A DNA stretch of 45,937 nucleotides from an uncultured Chloroflexota bacterium (GTDB lineage: Bacteria; Chloroflexota; UBA11872; UBA12225), in NCBI GenBank assembly GCA_902805635.1, contig CADCTC010000083.1, forward strand, positions 1 to 45,937, given 5' to 3'. Shown piece after piece: positions 29,172 through 38,515 of this stretch. The notes beneath the pieces are model-generated. The model made no database searches and was not told the DNA's origin. It saw nothing but the letters and a program-made list of their open reading frames with translations. The translations under genes were made by a program, and so were the position numbers. Numbering within the stretch: position 1 is the first letter of the stretch; each line of letters opens with the position of its first letter.

Positions 29172-32100
29172 ATGCACAGCCCGGAGAGCACGCCTCGCCC
29201 TGAGCACCCGCGCCCAATCTTCCGTCGCGAGCCATGGATCAACCTGAATGGCCGCTGGCGGTTCGCTTTTGACCGGCAGGACGCCGGTGAGCAGGCGCGC
29301 TGGTACCGGCTGCGCCACCCCAACGCCGAAGCGACGGCGGTGGGTGGGCCGGCCAACCTGGGCACATCTATGCTCAGCTCGCAGGGCATTGCCGATCCAT
29401 TTGCAGGCGAGATCTTGGTGCCGTACCCGTGGGAGAGCACGCTTTCCGGGGTTGGAGATACGACCTACAAGGGGGTTGCGTGGTACCAGCGGTCGCTCGC
29501 GATACCGGCGGATTGGGGGGCAGGAGGCACTCATACGGCTGCCCAGGCGGGCGCCGCAGGCGCGGCGAGTGCAGCCGGCTCTACGCAGTCTGGTGGTGCG
29601 GCAGGCGCCGGTGACGGCACGAGCACCGCCACGAAGGACGCCGCGGGCGAGCAGCCGGCGGGTGGCCTTGCCTCAGCGGGCGATGCGGCGGTGTCGGCGG
29701 CGGCAGCCGGCGCGCGCTGGCAACTGCGGCCGGTGCTGTGCTTCGGCGCGGTGGACTGGAATGCCAAGGTGTGGGTCAACGGCCGCTTCGTTGGCGAGCA
29801 CGACGGCGGCTATACCCCGTTCGAGATCGACCTCTCACGCTTGGTGCGACCCGGCCAGACGGTAACGCTGACGGTGCGGGCGCTCGATACCAGCGCGGCG
29901 GACACGCCGATCGGCAAGCAGACCGACCGGTGGTACACCCACTCAGGCGGTATCTGGCAGACGGTGTGGCTGGAGGGCCGCGCAGCGGCGCACCTGACCA
30001 AGATCCACGTCACTCCTTATCTAGAAGAAGGGCGCGCGACATTCGACCTGAGCATCCAGGCCGCAGGGGCGCAGAGCGGGCAGGACGGGCAGAGCGGCAC
30101 GTACCGGGTGAGGGTGGAATCGGCGGACGGCGCATTCCCGGCGGTTGAGGAGACGGTATCCCTCAGCGGGACAGACACCAGCGAGCTCCGCCTGGAGGTG
30201 CGAGTGCCCGATGCGCACGCCTGGTCGCCTGAGGACCCGCACCTGTACGAGTGCAGCGTCTCACTCGTACCAGCGGAGGGTGGGAGCGAGGCGGATACCG
30301 TCCACACCTACTTTGGGCTGCGGTCAATCTCTACGGGACGCTGGGACCGGAAGCCGTACGAGTACGTGCTGCTGAATGGTGAGCCCATCTACCTGCGCGG
30401 GGCGCTGGACCAGGCGTTTCACCCGGACGGCATCCATACCTACCCGACCGACGACGCGATCCGGGCGGACGTGCAGGCGGCAAAGGACCTGGGGCTGAAC
30501 TACCTCAGGTGCCACATCAAGATTAACGAGCCGCGCTACTACTACTGGTGCGACAAGCTGGGCGTGCTGATGATGTACGACTTCCCGAGCGCGAGCATCT
30601 ACACGCCGAAGGCGCGGGCGAACTGGGAGCTCACCTTTCGGGAAGCATTCGAGCGCGACTACTCGCACCCGAGCATCTTCAGCTGGATCCTGTTCAACGA
30701 GACGTGGGGGCTGGAGGAGCACCAGACGCCGGCCTCCTGGCAGTGGGTGCGCGAGCGCTATGACGAGTGCAAGCGGCTGGACCCGCACCGCCTGGTGGAA
30801 GACAACTCGGCGTGCCTCTACGACCACGTGGTGAGCGACATCAACACGTGGCACTTCTACATCGCGCAGTACGGCAGGGCGAAGCGGCACATCGAACGGG
30901 TGGTGGCGCAGACGTACGAGGGATCGCCCTTCAACTACGTGAGCGGCCTGCACGGCGCGGGTGAAACCGCCGCCGCGTACCGGCAAGCAGCAAAGCCGCT
31001 GCTGAACAGCGAGTACGCCGCCCTGGGCGCGCGCCAGGGTGACAAGGACATCAGCTACAGCTTCAAGTTCCTCACGTCTGAGCTGAGGCGGCACGACAAG
31101 ATCTGCGGCTACCTCTACACCGAGCTGACCGACGTGGAGTGGGAACACAACGGCTTCCTGGAGTACGACCGCACTGACAAGGAGTTTGGGTACGAGGCGT
31201 TCGTGCCGGGGATGACGGTGGCGGACCTGAACGGGGCGGACTTCGTGGGGTTGGACGCGCCTCCTTGCCGCACGGTGGCACCGGGGAGCACGTTCAGCGC
31301 GCCGGTGTTCGTCTCCCACTGGGACCGGCGGCCGATCCAGGAGCCGGTGCTGCGCTGGCGCGTCACGGCGATCGACCAGATGGGGGAGAAACTGGAGGTT
31401 GGGTCCGGTGAGTGGCCGGTGACGCTGCGCCGCTATAGTGTGGTGGATGCGGGCGTGGTGGAGGTGACGCTGCCGGATGCAGTCTGCCTGGCGACGGTGG
31501 CGGTGGAGCTGGTGGATCTGGGTCCTTCGACAGGCTCAGGACGAACGGAATCTGCAGGCACTGTGCGGGCGCGCAACTACGTGAACGTGGACGTTCGGCC
31601 ACTAGCGGAGGCACAGGGCACGGGCAGCACACTGGACGTGCTGGAGCCAGAGGTAGTGCACACCGGGCGCGGCTATGCAGTGCGGTTCGCGCCGGAGGAG
31701 TACACGGACAGTAGCTGGCCGCAGCCGATCATCGGCCGCGGGCACGCCAAGTTCGGCGGGCCAGGAGCAGGCTGGGTGGAGTACACGGTGCCACTGCCGC
31801 CGGAGATTAGCGATCGGCCAGAGCGACTGACGGGGCTGCGCATGCGCTTCGAGGCGGGAGCGCGCAACGCCCGCAGTCGCCTGGGCTGGCCGGACTACCG
31901 CTACGTGCTGCCGACCGACTACCCACAGACGGAGGCGCGCAAGCGGCCGAGCGACCTGGCGGTGAGCGTCAACGGCGTGGTGGTGGGACGGTCGCGACTG
32001 GCGGACGATCCCGCCGACGCGCGGGGCGTGCTGAGCTTCCACCTGCAGGATGACTTCGAGTTCGGCTCGTACGGCTACCTCACCACGCTTGAGGCGGACG

Positions 32101-32258
32101 CCACCACGGCAGCAAGCATCGTGCGCGAGGCGAAGGACGGCGCCGTGACGGTGCGGTTCGAGGTAGGGGCGGGCGGCGCGCGCGGCGGGCTCAACCTCTA
32201 CGGCAAGCGCATGGGCAGCACGCCGGTCACGCCCACGCTCTTCCTGGACATAGAGTAA
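29172..32258 (+). CDS. Glycoside hydrolase family 2 enzyme (beta-galactosidase/glucuronidase-like), cytosolic
   Basis: The 1028-residue protein has a GH2 sugar-binding domain (PIFRREPWINLNGRWRFAFD onward), an immunoglobulin-like domain, a TIM barrel with acid/base E510 (FNETWG) and nucleophile E614 (LLNSEYAALG), and a long C-terminal beta-rich region. Its exact beta-glycoside is not predictable. Two oddities stand out: a roughly 65-residue Ala/Gly/Ser/Thr-rich insert (about residues 115-180) within the sugar-binding domain, and an in-frame copy of a REP-like palindrome (31521-31548). There is no signal peptide. ATG 29172 is chosen because earlier in-frame ATGs (29142, 29151) overlap or abut the operator. 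It heads a plus-strand operon with sulfatase, SBP and sulfatase. Confidence 0.88.
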   Translation: MHSPESTPRPEHPRPIFRREPWINLNGRWRFAFDRQDAGEQARWYRLRHPNAEATAVGGPANLGTSMLSSQGIADPFAGEILVPYPWESTLSGVGDTTYKGVAWYQRSLAIPADWGAGGTHTAAQAGAAGAASAAGSTQSGGAAGAGDGTSTATKDAAGEQPAGGLASAGDAAVSAAAAGARWQLRPVLCFGAVDWNAKVWVNGRFVGEHDGGYTPFEIDLSRLVRPGQTVTLTVRALDTSAADTPIGKQTDRWYTHSGGIWQTVWLEGRAAAHLTKIHVTPYLEEGRATFDLSIQAAGAQSGQDGQSGTYRVRVESADGAFPAVEETVSLSGTDTSELRLEVRVPDAHAWSPEDPHLYECSVSLVPAEGGSEADTVHTYFGLRSISTGRWDRKPYEYVLLNGEPIYLRGALDQAFHPDGIHTYPTDDAIRADVQAAKDLGLNYLRCHIKINEPRYYYWCDKLGVLMMYDFPSASIYTPKARANWELTFREAFERDYSHPSIFSWILFNETWGLEEHQTPASWQWVRERYDECKRLDPHRLVEDNSACLYDHVVSDINTWHFYIAQYGRAKRHIERVVAQTYEGSPFNYVSGLHGAGETAAAYRQAAKPLLNSEYAALGARQGDKDISYSFKFLTSELRRHDKICGYLYTELTDVEWEHNGFLEYDRTDKEFGYEAFVPGMTVADLNGADFVGLDAPPCRTVAPGSTFSAPVFVSHWDRRPIQEPVLRWRVTAIDQMGEKLEVGSGEWPVTLRRYSVVDAGVVEVTLPDAVCLATVAVELVDLGPSTGSGRTESAGTVRARNYVNVDVRPLAEAQGTGSTLDVLEPEVVHTGRGYAVRFAPEEYTDSSWPQPIIGRGHAKFGGPGAGWVEYTVPLPPEISDRPERLTGLRMRFEAGARNARSRLGWPDYRYVLPTDYPQTEARKRPSDLAVSVNGVVVGRSRLADDPADARGVLSFHLQDDFEFGSYGYLTTLEADATTAASIVREAKDGAVTVRFEVGAGGARGGLNLYGKRMGSTPVTPTLFLDIE
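31521..31548. repeat. REP-like palindromic element inserted in frame in the GH2 gene
   Basis: The segment contains CCTTCGACAGGCTCAGGACG, the core of a palindromic repeat well known from many environmental bacterial genomes, usually intergenic. Its ends pair imperfectly (GTCCT with AGGAC, TTCG with CGAA). Here it is read in frame as GPSTGSGRTES between VELVD and VRARNYVNV, and does not break the gene. I found no second copy in this window. Confidence 0.65.
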
Positions 32259-32263
32259 GAGTC

Positions 32264-33619
32264 ATGACGAGCGGTTCGGGTAGTGCGGCGCGGGAGGCCG
32301 GCACGGCGGGTGCAGCACGCCCCAACATCATCTTCGTGATGATGGACGACATGGGCTACGGCGACATGGGCTGCTACGGGTCTACTGCCGTCAAGACGCC
32401 CGTGATGGACGGCATCGCCGCGCGGGGTGTGCGCTTCACGCAGATGTACGCGGCGGCGCCGATCTGCACGCCGTCGCGCGCGGCGCTGCTGACGGGTCTG
32501 TACCCGCAGCGGGTGGGGCTGCCCCGCGTGTTGTTCCCGGAGGACACGGCGGGGCTGGAGGCACGCTTCCGCACTGTGGCAGAGGCGCTGCGGGACGAGG
32601 GCTACGCGACGCAGGCGGTGGGCAAGTGGCACCTGGGCTGCCGGCCGGAGCACCTGCCCACGCGACACGGGTTCGACACGTTCTTCGGCCTGCCGTACAG
32701 CAACGACATGGCGCCGCTGCACCTCTACCGGGATGACGCGGTGATCGAGACCGAGGTGGACCAGGCGCAGCTGACCGAGCGCTACACGCGTGAAGTGATT
32801 GGATTTGTGGAAGAACACGTCCGCACGTCGCCGGAGCGGCCGTTCTTCACCTACCTGGCGCACACCATGCCGCACATCCCGCTGCACGTGCCGGAGGCGT
32901 TCCGCGGGAAGTCGGCGGCGGGCATCTACGGCGATACGATCGAGTGCATCGACCACTTCCTTGGTGTGCTGCTGGAGCGGCTGCGCGCGCTCGGCATCGA
33001 GGACCGCACGCTGGTGGTCGTCACGTCTGATAACGGGCCGTGGTTCGAGGGCAGCACGGCGGGGCTGCGCGGGCGCAAGTTCGACTGCTACGAGGGCGGC
33101 GTGCGCATGCCGTTCGTGGCGCAGTGGCCAGGCGTGGTCCCGGCCGGCTCCACCTGTACTGAGGTGGCCAGCTTCATGGACATGCTGCCGACGTTCGTGG
33201 GGTTGGCCGGTGGCGCCGCGCCGGAGGGCATCGAAGGGCATGACGCCTGGCCGCTGTTCACCGGCGAAGGGACATCGCCGCACGAGGCGCTGTTCTATTA
33301 CCTGGTGGACAGCCCCAACGCGGTGCGGGCAGGCAAGTGGAAGCTGCACCTGGGCGCCGGCACCGGCCAGCGGCGCATCACCAAGGAGATGCCGCAGCTG
33401 TTCGACATGGAGATGGACCCAGGCGAGAGCTACAACCTGGCACGCAACCACCCGGACGTGGTGGAGCGGCTGCGCGGGCTGATCGAGGCGTTCGACCGGA
33501 CGGTGCACCCCGTGCCCAACGCGACGCCGCGGCCGCACGACGCCATCCGCGGCGAGCAGGCGCCGGCCAGGGGCGGCGCACAGCCGGACATCAGGAAGCT
33601 GCCGGCGGGGTGGTCATAA
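32264..33619 (+). CDS. Type I sulfatase, arylsulfatase A-like, cytosolic (CTPSR)
   Basis: The 451-residue protein is the most canonical sulfatase in the window: metal motif MMDDMGYGDMG (D28, D29), Cys68 in ICTPSRAALLTGLYPQR, the GKWHLG Lys/His motif, and VVVTSDNGPWFEG for the second metal pair. It begins five bases after the GH2 stop, so the two are cotranscribed. A Gly/Ser/Ala-rich N-terminal tail of 18 residues has no hydrophobic core, so it is not a signal peptide. The closing segment PDIRKLPAGW is often seen at the end of related sulfatases. It probably removes sulfate from the GH2 substrate or product. Confidence 0.93.
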   Translation: MTSGSGSAAREAGTAGAARPNIIFVMMDDMGYGDMGCYGSTAVKTPVMDGIAARGVRFTQMYAAAPICTPSRAALLTGLYPQRVGLPRVLFPEDTAGLEARFRTVAEALRDEGYATQAVGKWHLGCRPEHLPTRHGFDTFFGLPYSNDMAPLHLYRDDAVIETEVDQAQLTERYTREVIGFVEEHVRTSPERPFFTYLAHTMPHIPLHVPEAFRGKSAAGIYGDTIECIDHFLGVLLERLRALGIEDRTLVVVTSDNGPWFEGSTAGLRGRKFDCYEGGVRMPFVAQWPGVVPAGSTCTEVASFMDMLPTFVGLAGGAAPEGIEGHDAWPLFTGEGTSPHEALFYYLVDSPNAVRAGKWKLHLGAGTGQRRITKEMPQLFDMEMDPGESYNLARNHPDVVERLRGLIEAFDRTVHPVPNATPRPHDAIRGEQAPARGGAQPDIRKLPAGWS

Positions 33620-33693
33620 TCGGGGCGAGCGGATTACGTGGGCGGCGAGGATTGGAGACAGCAGTGACTCAACAACCAACTGGAGGATCGGCG

Positions 33694-35103
33694 ATGAACA
33701 CCGTGGGAACCATGACACGGCGCAGCGTAGTAATGCGTACCGGCGGCGCGGGCGCAGGGGTGATGGCGGGCGCACTCTTGGCAGCGTGCGGCGCGCAAGG
33801 CGGCGCCGGTGAAGGAGCGGCCGGTGGCGCGGGCGCGGCGCCTGCGGCCGGGGTGCGCGCCGGCACCACGGTGAGCTTCTTTCATGGCGGGCAGCAGGCG
33901 GAGGCGGACGCGCGGATTGAGCTGCTCAAAGCGTTCAGTGCCAAGTTCCCGCAGATCAAGACCGAGCAGATGTACACACCCCAGGACACGGCCGGCAAGC
34001 TGGACTCGCTGCTCAGTGCCGGGACGCCGCCGGACATCTTCTACATCGCCAACGGCGCCGACGTGACGACCAAGGCGGCGCGTGGCAGCCTGCAGGAGCT
34101 GGGGCCGCTGGCCCGGCGTGACAAGTTTGAGACGGGCGACTTCTTCGAGACCGCGCTGGGGCTCTACCAGCTGTGTGGCAAGCAGTACGCGTACCCGCTC
34201 GACTTCCCCAACCAGGAGCTGTACTACAACGTGGAGCTCTTCGAGCAGGCGGGAGTGAAGCCGCCGCCCACCAACTGGGACGACGCCTCGTGGACCTATG
34301 ACCGCTTCCTGGATTCGGCCCGGCGGCTGACCAAGGAAGCGGGCGGCGGTACGCAGTGGGGTTACCTCACGGCGCATAGCTCCTTCCGCAACTGGTGGGT
34401 GTGGGTGGCGGCGAACGGCGGCGAGCTGCTGGACAAGGACAACAAGACGTGCCTGCTCAACGAGCCTCCCGCGGTGGAGGCATTCCAGTTCATGCAGGAC
34501 CTGGTGTTCAAGCACCGGGTGATGCCCGACCCCCCGCAGTACACGCAGGCTGGCACCAACCTGAACGGCTTCTTCAACGGTAGGGGGGCCATGAGCACGC
34601 TGCCACCCTGGCTGGGCCAGGTGCGACGCGACATGAAGCAGCGCTGGGACGTGGCGCCACACCCCAAGGGAACCAACAGCAAGGGACGCTGGGCGTGTGC
34701 CGGCGGCGGCACCGGCCTGGCGCTGGCCTCCACCGGGGTAGGCGGCAAGAACATCAACGAAGCGTGGGAGCTGCTCAAGTTCGCCTCCACCAAGGAGCAG
34801 GTGGAGGTCTTCACGCGCATCAACGGGATCGTGCCGCCACTCAAGAGCGTGGCCAACAGTCCCGTCTTCGCCGACCCGGCTCAGCCGCCCAAGGGCATCA
34901 AAGTCTTCACCGACGGCGCGAAGTACCTACGCCCCGACCCGAGCATCGTGCGCTGGAACGACATCACGCGCGCCATCACCGAGGAGCTGGGCGCGCTGTG
35001 GAACAACAGCGCCAACGCGCGCACGGTGACAGGCAACATCAAGACCAAGGTGGACGCCATCCTGAAGGAGATCCAAGCTTCGGGCGAGATGGCGTGTAAG
35101 TAA
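33694..35103 (+). CDS. ABC-type sugar substrate-binding lipoprotein
   Basis: This 469-residue family 1 binding protein has a TMTRRSVVMRTGGAGAG export signal with adjacent arginines and a lipobox (LLAAC, Cys32), followed by a Gly/Ala-rich linker and the mature domain (VSFFHGGQQAEADARIELLK, then LLSAGTPPDIFYIANGADV). It is anchored on the outer membrane face and should bind an oligosaccharide. ATG 33694 is supported by GGAGGA six bases upstream. It sits between two sulfatase genes in the plus operon; no permease gene is nearby. It differs in sequence from the other three binding proteins here, suggesting different ligands. Confidence 0.9.
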   Translation: MNTVGTMTRRSVVMRTGGAGAGVMAGALLAACGAQGGAGEGAAGGAGAAPAAGVRAGTTVSFFHGGQQAEADARIELLKAFSAKFPQIKTEQMYTPQDTAGKLDSLLSAGTPPDIFYIANGADVTTKAARGSLQELGPLARRDKFETGDFFETALGLYQLCGKQYAYPLDFPNQELYYNVELFEQAGVKPPPTNWDDASWTYDRFLDSARRLTKEAGGGTQWGYLTAHSSFRNWWVWVAANGGELLDKDNKTCLLNEPPAVEAFQFMQDLVFKHRVMPDPPQYTQAGTNLNGFFNGRGAMSTLPPWLGQVRRDMKQRWDVAPHPKGTNSKGRWACAGGGTGLALASTGVGGKNINEAWELLKFASTKEQVEVFTRINGIVPPLKSVANSPVFADPAQPPKGIKVFTDGAKYLRPDPSIVRWNDITRAITEELGALWNNSANARTVTGNIKTKVDAILKEIQASGEMACK

Positions 35104-35162
35104 GGTAACGGCTCCTCTAAAACAGGCCGGTACAGTCCAGCCCGAGACAATAGAAGAAGGTC

Positions 35163-36770
35163 ATGCCAACACCGAACATCGTCATCGTGATGACGGACCA
35201 GCAGCGCGCAGACTTTACTAGCGCTGCTGGATTTCCGCTGGACACCATGCCGTTCCTGGATTCGCTGGGTGCGTGCGGGGCGCGGTTCGAGCGGGCCTAC
35301 ACGCCGATGCCGATCTGCGCTCCGGCGCGTACCAGCATGTTCACGGGACGGTTCCCCAAGGCGCACCGGGTCCGCCAGAACAGCGCGATCAAACACGCGC
35401 TGTACGAGCGTGACCTGGTGGACCTGCTGCGTGAGGCGGGCTACGCGGTGGGCCTCTCCGGCAAGAACCACTCGCACCTCAAGCCGGCCGAGCTGGACTT
35501 CGCGGTGACCTACATGCACGGCGGGCGCACCAAAGAGGTGGATGCGCCAGAGCTTTCCGCGGAGGAAGCGGCGTTCGACGACTGGCTGAACGAGCTGGGG
35601 CGCGACCGTGGCAGCTTCAGCCGGGAGCCCACGCCGTTCCCGGTGGAGTGCCAGCTGCCGTACCGGATCGTGCGCGACGCGCTGGGCTGGATCGACACGC
35701 TGGTGGTAGGGCCTCCAGAGAGCGACCCGAACACCAGGACCGGCGCGCCCGTGCCGGCGACGGCGGACGCGCGCGCCGCTCAGCAGGAAGAGCAGCGAGA
35801 GCGCACGGTCGGGCAGTCACAGCCGTTCTTCTTGTGGCTGTCATTCCCGGAGCCGCACAACCCGTACCAAGTGCCGGAGCCGTACTTCAGCCTGTTTCCG
35901 GAGGACCAGGTCCCGGAGCGCATCGCGGGGCCGGAGGCGCTGGAGCGCAAGACTGGTCCGCTGGGCGAGAAGTGGCGCTGGGAGCGGGCCATGATCGAGA
36001 GCGCTTATCCGGGCTACGACGACCACTGGCGGCGCTACCGCGCCAACTACTGCGGCATGATGCGCCTGGTGGACGACCAGCTGCGGCGCTTCGTGAGCCA
36101 GCTGGAGGCGCGCGGCCTGTGGGAGAACACCATCCTGCTATTTACTGCCGACCACGGCGACTACGCCGGTGACTACGGCCTGCAGCGCAAGGGCGTGGGG
36201 CTACCCGAGTGCCTGGCGCGCATCCCATTCATAATCTGCGGCCCCCGCATAGAGACGCAGCCGGCGAACCACGATGATCACGTATCGCTGGTGGACGTGC
36301 TGCCCACGCTGTGCGAAGCGGTGGGGTTGGAGACACCGTATGGGGTGCAGGGACGCAGCCTCTGGCCGCTGCTCACTGGCGGGGAGTACCCGGCGGCGGA
36401 GTTCCGATCAGGATACGTAGAGCTAGGGTATGGCGGGCTGCATTACGGCGAGGACGAGCGCCCGGAGCTGCACTTCACGTACGGCGGCCAGCGCTATGAC
36501 GAGCTGAACACCGTCACACAGTCCGGCACCGTGAAGATGGTGCGCATGGGCCGCTGGAAGCTGACCTACGACATGCTGGGCAACGGCGAGCTGTACGACG
36601 TGGAGAGTGACCCGGCCGAGCTGACCAATCTGTTTGAAGACCCTGCCCACCGCGACGTGCGGCAGCAGCTGGTGGAAGAGCTGCTGCGCTGGAGCATCCG
36701 CACCGACGACGACCTGCCGCTGGCGAACTACGTGCCCAAGCGCGCTGAGCGGGGATGGTACGCGCGCTGA
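35163..36770 (+). CDS. Type I sulfatase, cytosolic (CAPAR)
   Basis: The 535-residue sulfatase has the first metal motif VVMTDQQ-type VIVMTDQQRADF (D12), Cys52 in ICAPARTSMFTGRFP (C-x-P-x-R with Ala), and the second metal pair in LLFTADHGDYAGDYG. The pattern TVKMVRMGRWKLTYDMLG near the C terminus closely parallels the sulfatase at 26154-27728, so these two are probably the same subfamily. AGAAGG precedes ATG 35163. No signal peptide is present. It is the last gene of the GH2 operon and converges with the apiosidase-like gene. Confidence 0.92.
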   Translation: MPTPNIVIVMTDQQRADFTSAAGFPLDTMPFLDSLGACGARFERAYTPMPICAPARTSMFTGRFPKAHRVRQNSAIKHALYERDLVDLLREAGYAVGLSGKNHSHLKPAELDFAVTYMHGGRTKEVDAPELSAEEAAFDDWLNELGRDRGSFSREPTPFPVECQLPYRIVRDALGWIDTLVVGPPESDPNTRTGAPVPATADARAAQQEEQRERTVGQSQPFFLWLSFPEPHNPYQVPEPYFSLFPEDQVPERIAGPEALERKTGPLGEKWRWERAMIESAYPGYDDHWRRYRANYCGMMRLVDDQLRRFVSQLEARGLWENTILLFTADHGDYAGDYGLQRKGVGLPECLARIPFIICGPRIETQPANHDDHVSLVDVLPTLCEAVGLETPYGVQGRSLWPLLTGGEYPAAEFRSGYVELGYGGLHYGEDERPELHFTYGGQRYDELNTVTQSGTVKMVRMGRWKLTYDMLGNGELYDVESDPAELTNLFEDPAHRDVRQQLVEELLRWSIRTDDDLPLANYVPKRAERGWYAR

Positions 36771-36847
36771 CGCTGAAGGGTGGCAATCGCCTCAACCAGG
36801 CCCCAACTCTTGCGCATCCCCTTCCTCCGTATTCGAGGGCGGTTGCC

Positions 36848-38473
36848 TCAGGCAGTGTGCAGGATCAGCAGCCAGTCGCCGTCACTCGGTGCTGCCAGGT
36901 CCACCTCACCTCTGCTAATGGGGAGCGTGCCGGCGGCGTGGCGCGTGCCGGTGCGCGGGTCGACCCAGGTCACATCGAGCGCGGGCGCGAGGCGGCTCGC
37001 GTTGAGTGAAAGCGTCCCGCCGCTGGGCAGGTACGCCACGGCGAGCGACCCGGCTTCGTCACGGGCCGCTTTGATGGTATCCAGGACCGCGCCAGACTGC
37101 GCGCGGACCAGCGACTGGTCAGGCCGCAGCGTCCACCAGGGGATGGACTCAAAGGCGGCGCGCAGATGGCGCAACTGCTCGGCGGCGGGGAGGCGGAGCG
37201 CCTCGTGCCAGGGCGGCGTGTCGCCGGTGAGGGCGTGAGCGATGGGTGGCTCGCCGCCGGGGTCCCAGCCCCAGACGCCGTGACCACCGTACGTGACGCC
37301 TGCGGTCGGGGCAACCAGCAGCGACCAGTACATCGCGCGACGCACGTCTAGCGGCGTGAAGGGATCGTAGACCACCGCGGCCGGACCGTGCGCCGCGGCG
37401 GTGGCGCGGGCCTGCTCCATGCGGTTGTGCGCTTCATAGCAGGGCTCCAGATTGACGATTGCTTTGGGAGTCTCCTGCCAGCCGGAGGCGGGACCTTCCT
37501 CGGCCAGCCAGCCCCAGGCGGCGTCGTTCCCGCGGTGGCCGCTCTGGTAGCCGAGCACGTCGACCCAGGGCTGGTCGCCGAAGTCAGGGCCGAGCCACTG
37601 GATGCCCCCACAGTGCAGCGCCACCGGCACCCGATCTCCGTTGTCCGCGAAGACTGCGGCGCCGATGCGATGCCAGCGCGCGGCGTGCTCGCCGGTGTAG
37701 CGGCCGTCACCGTTGAGGATGAACAAGACGGGATGGGCGTGCCAGCGGGCGACCTGGTGGCGCGCCAGCAGGATGGCGTCCTCTTCCGGCAGTCCGGCGC
37801 CGGGATTGAGGTTGCGCTGGCCGTCGGCGTCGGTGACGCTGCCGGCGGCCCACAGCAGCACCGGCGCCGCGGCGATGCCGGCCTGGACGAGTGGTTCCAG
37901 GTGGGCGTCCATGCGCTGGAAGAAGTGGGGGTTGACCGACTCCACGCGGTCCGGCGCGCCGGCGTGGCTCGGACCGTCCGGGCCGCCATCGGGCAAGCCC
38001 TTCCAGGTGGTGGTGACGACCATCGCGGCGTTGAAGCCCTGCTCCCGCCGCGTGGTGACGTAGCCCTGCCAGTCCACGAGCGAGGCGGCGCGCATGGCAC
38101 CGTTCCAGACTGTGTCCCCCAGGAAGAAGAAGGGCGTGCCGTCCGCGTGGACGAGACGGCGGCGATCCTCCGATACGCGGAGGTGGCCGTGTGCGTAGAG
38201 CGGGTTGTCACCGTGATAGAGGACGCACTCGAAGCGACCGCCCTCTTCACGAGGAGCGGCCCCTTCCGCGCGGACGGTGTAGCGCCAGGCGCCTGGCTCA
38301 TCCGGGGCGAAGCGGACTTTCCACATGGCGCCTCCGTCCCAGAAACCGGGGGCGTAGTGGCGGCGGCCGGATGGAGCGACGAACTCGCCGCGCACCGTGA
38401 CGTCACGCAGTGGATCGGCAACGCCGTCTAGAGAGAGAGCGGTTTCGAACAGGCCCCAGGTGTGGATGGTCAT
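36848..38473 (-). CDS. DUF5060/DUF4038 glycoside hydrolase (apiosidase-like, GH140-type)
   Basis: The 541-residue protein shows an N-terminal beta-sandwich of DUF5060 type (about 10-95; VRGEFVAPSGRRHYAPGFWD), a DUF4038 TIM-barrel domain (about 105-440; FFFLGDTVWNGAMRAASLVD, then PVLFILNGDGRYTGEHAARW) and a C-terminal beta domain (about 455-541). GH140 enzymes of this layout release apiose from rhamnogalacturonan-II; other members act on different glycans, so the substrate is tentative. The normal GN-type acid/base region reads FILNGDGRYTGE, so the catalytic acids need structural checking. There is no signal peptide. It ends the long minus run that begins with the partial LacI gene. Confidence 0.75.
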   Translation of the reverse strand: MTIHTWGLFETALSLDGVADPLRDVTVRGEFVAPSGRRHYAPGFWDGGAMWKVRFAPDEPGAWRYTVRAEGAAPREEGGRFECVLYHGDNPLYAHGHLRVSEDRRRLVHADGTPFFFLGDTVWNGAMRAASLVDWQGYVTTRREQGFNAAMVVTTTWKGLPDGGPDGPSHAGAPDRVESVNPHFFQRMDAHLEPLVQAGIAAAPVLLWAAGSVTDADGQRNLNPGAGLPEEDAILLARHQVARWHAHPVLFILNGDGRYTGEHAARWHRIGAAVFADNGDRVPVALHCGGIQWLGPDFGDQPWVDVLGYQSGHRGNDAAWGWLAEEGPASGWQETPKAIVNLEPCYEAHNRMEQARATAAAHGPAAVVYDPFTPLDVRRAMYWSLLVAPTAGVTYGGHGVWGWDPGGEPPIAHALTGDTPPWHEALRLPAAEQLRHLRAAFESIPWWTLRPDQSLVRAQSGAVLDTIKAARDEAGSLAVAYLPSGGTLSLNASRLAPALDVTWVDPRTGTRHAAGTLPISRGEVDLAAPSDGDWLLILHTA

Positions 38474-38515
38474 CAACGCCTCCGCGGCGCAGATCATACT
38501 GCTCCACCCGGTCGC

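Noticed and set aside
30324-31319. Long antisense open frame (331 codons) within the GH2 gene, with others at 32198-33538, 37388-38431 and 43897-44970
   Set aside because: Val/Arg/His/Gln-rich shadow frames caused by GC-biased third codon positions of strongly supported genes on the other strand.
36771-36847. Imperfect inverted repeat between two convergent glycan genes
   Set aside because: About 10 bp with a mismatch and a loop over 40 bases, so it is weak evidence for a terminator.
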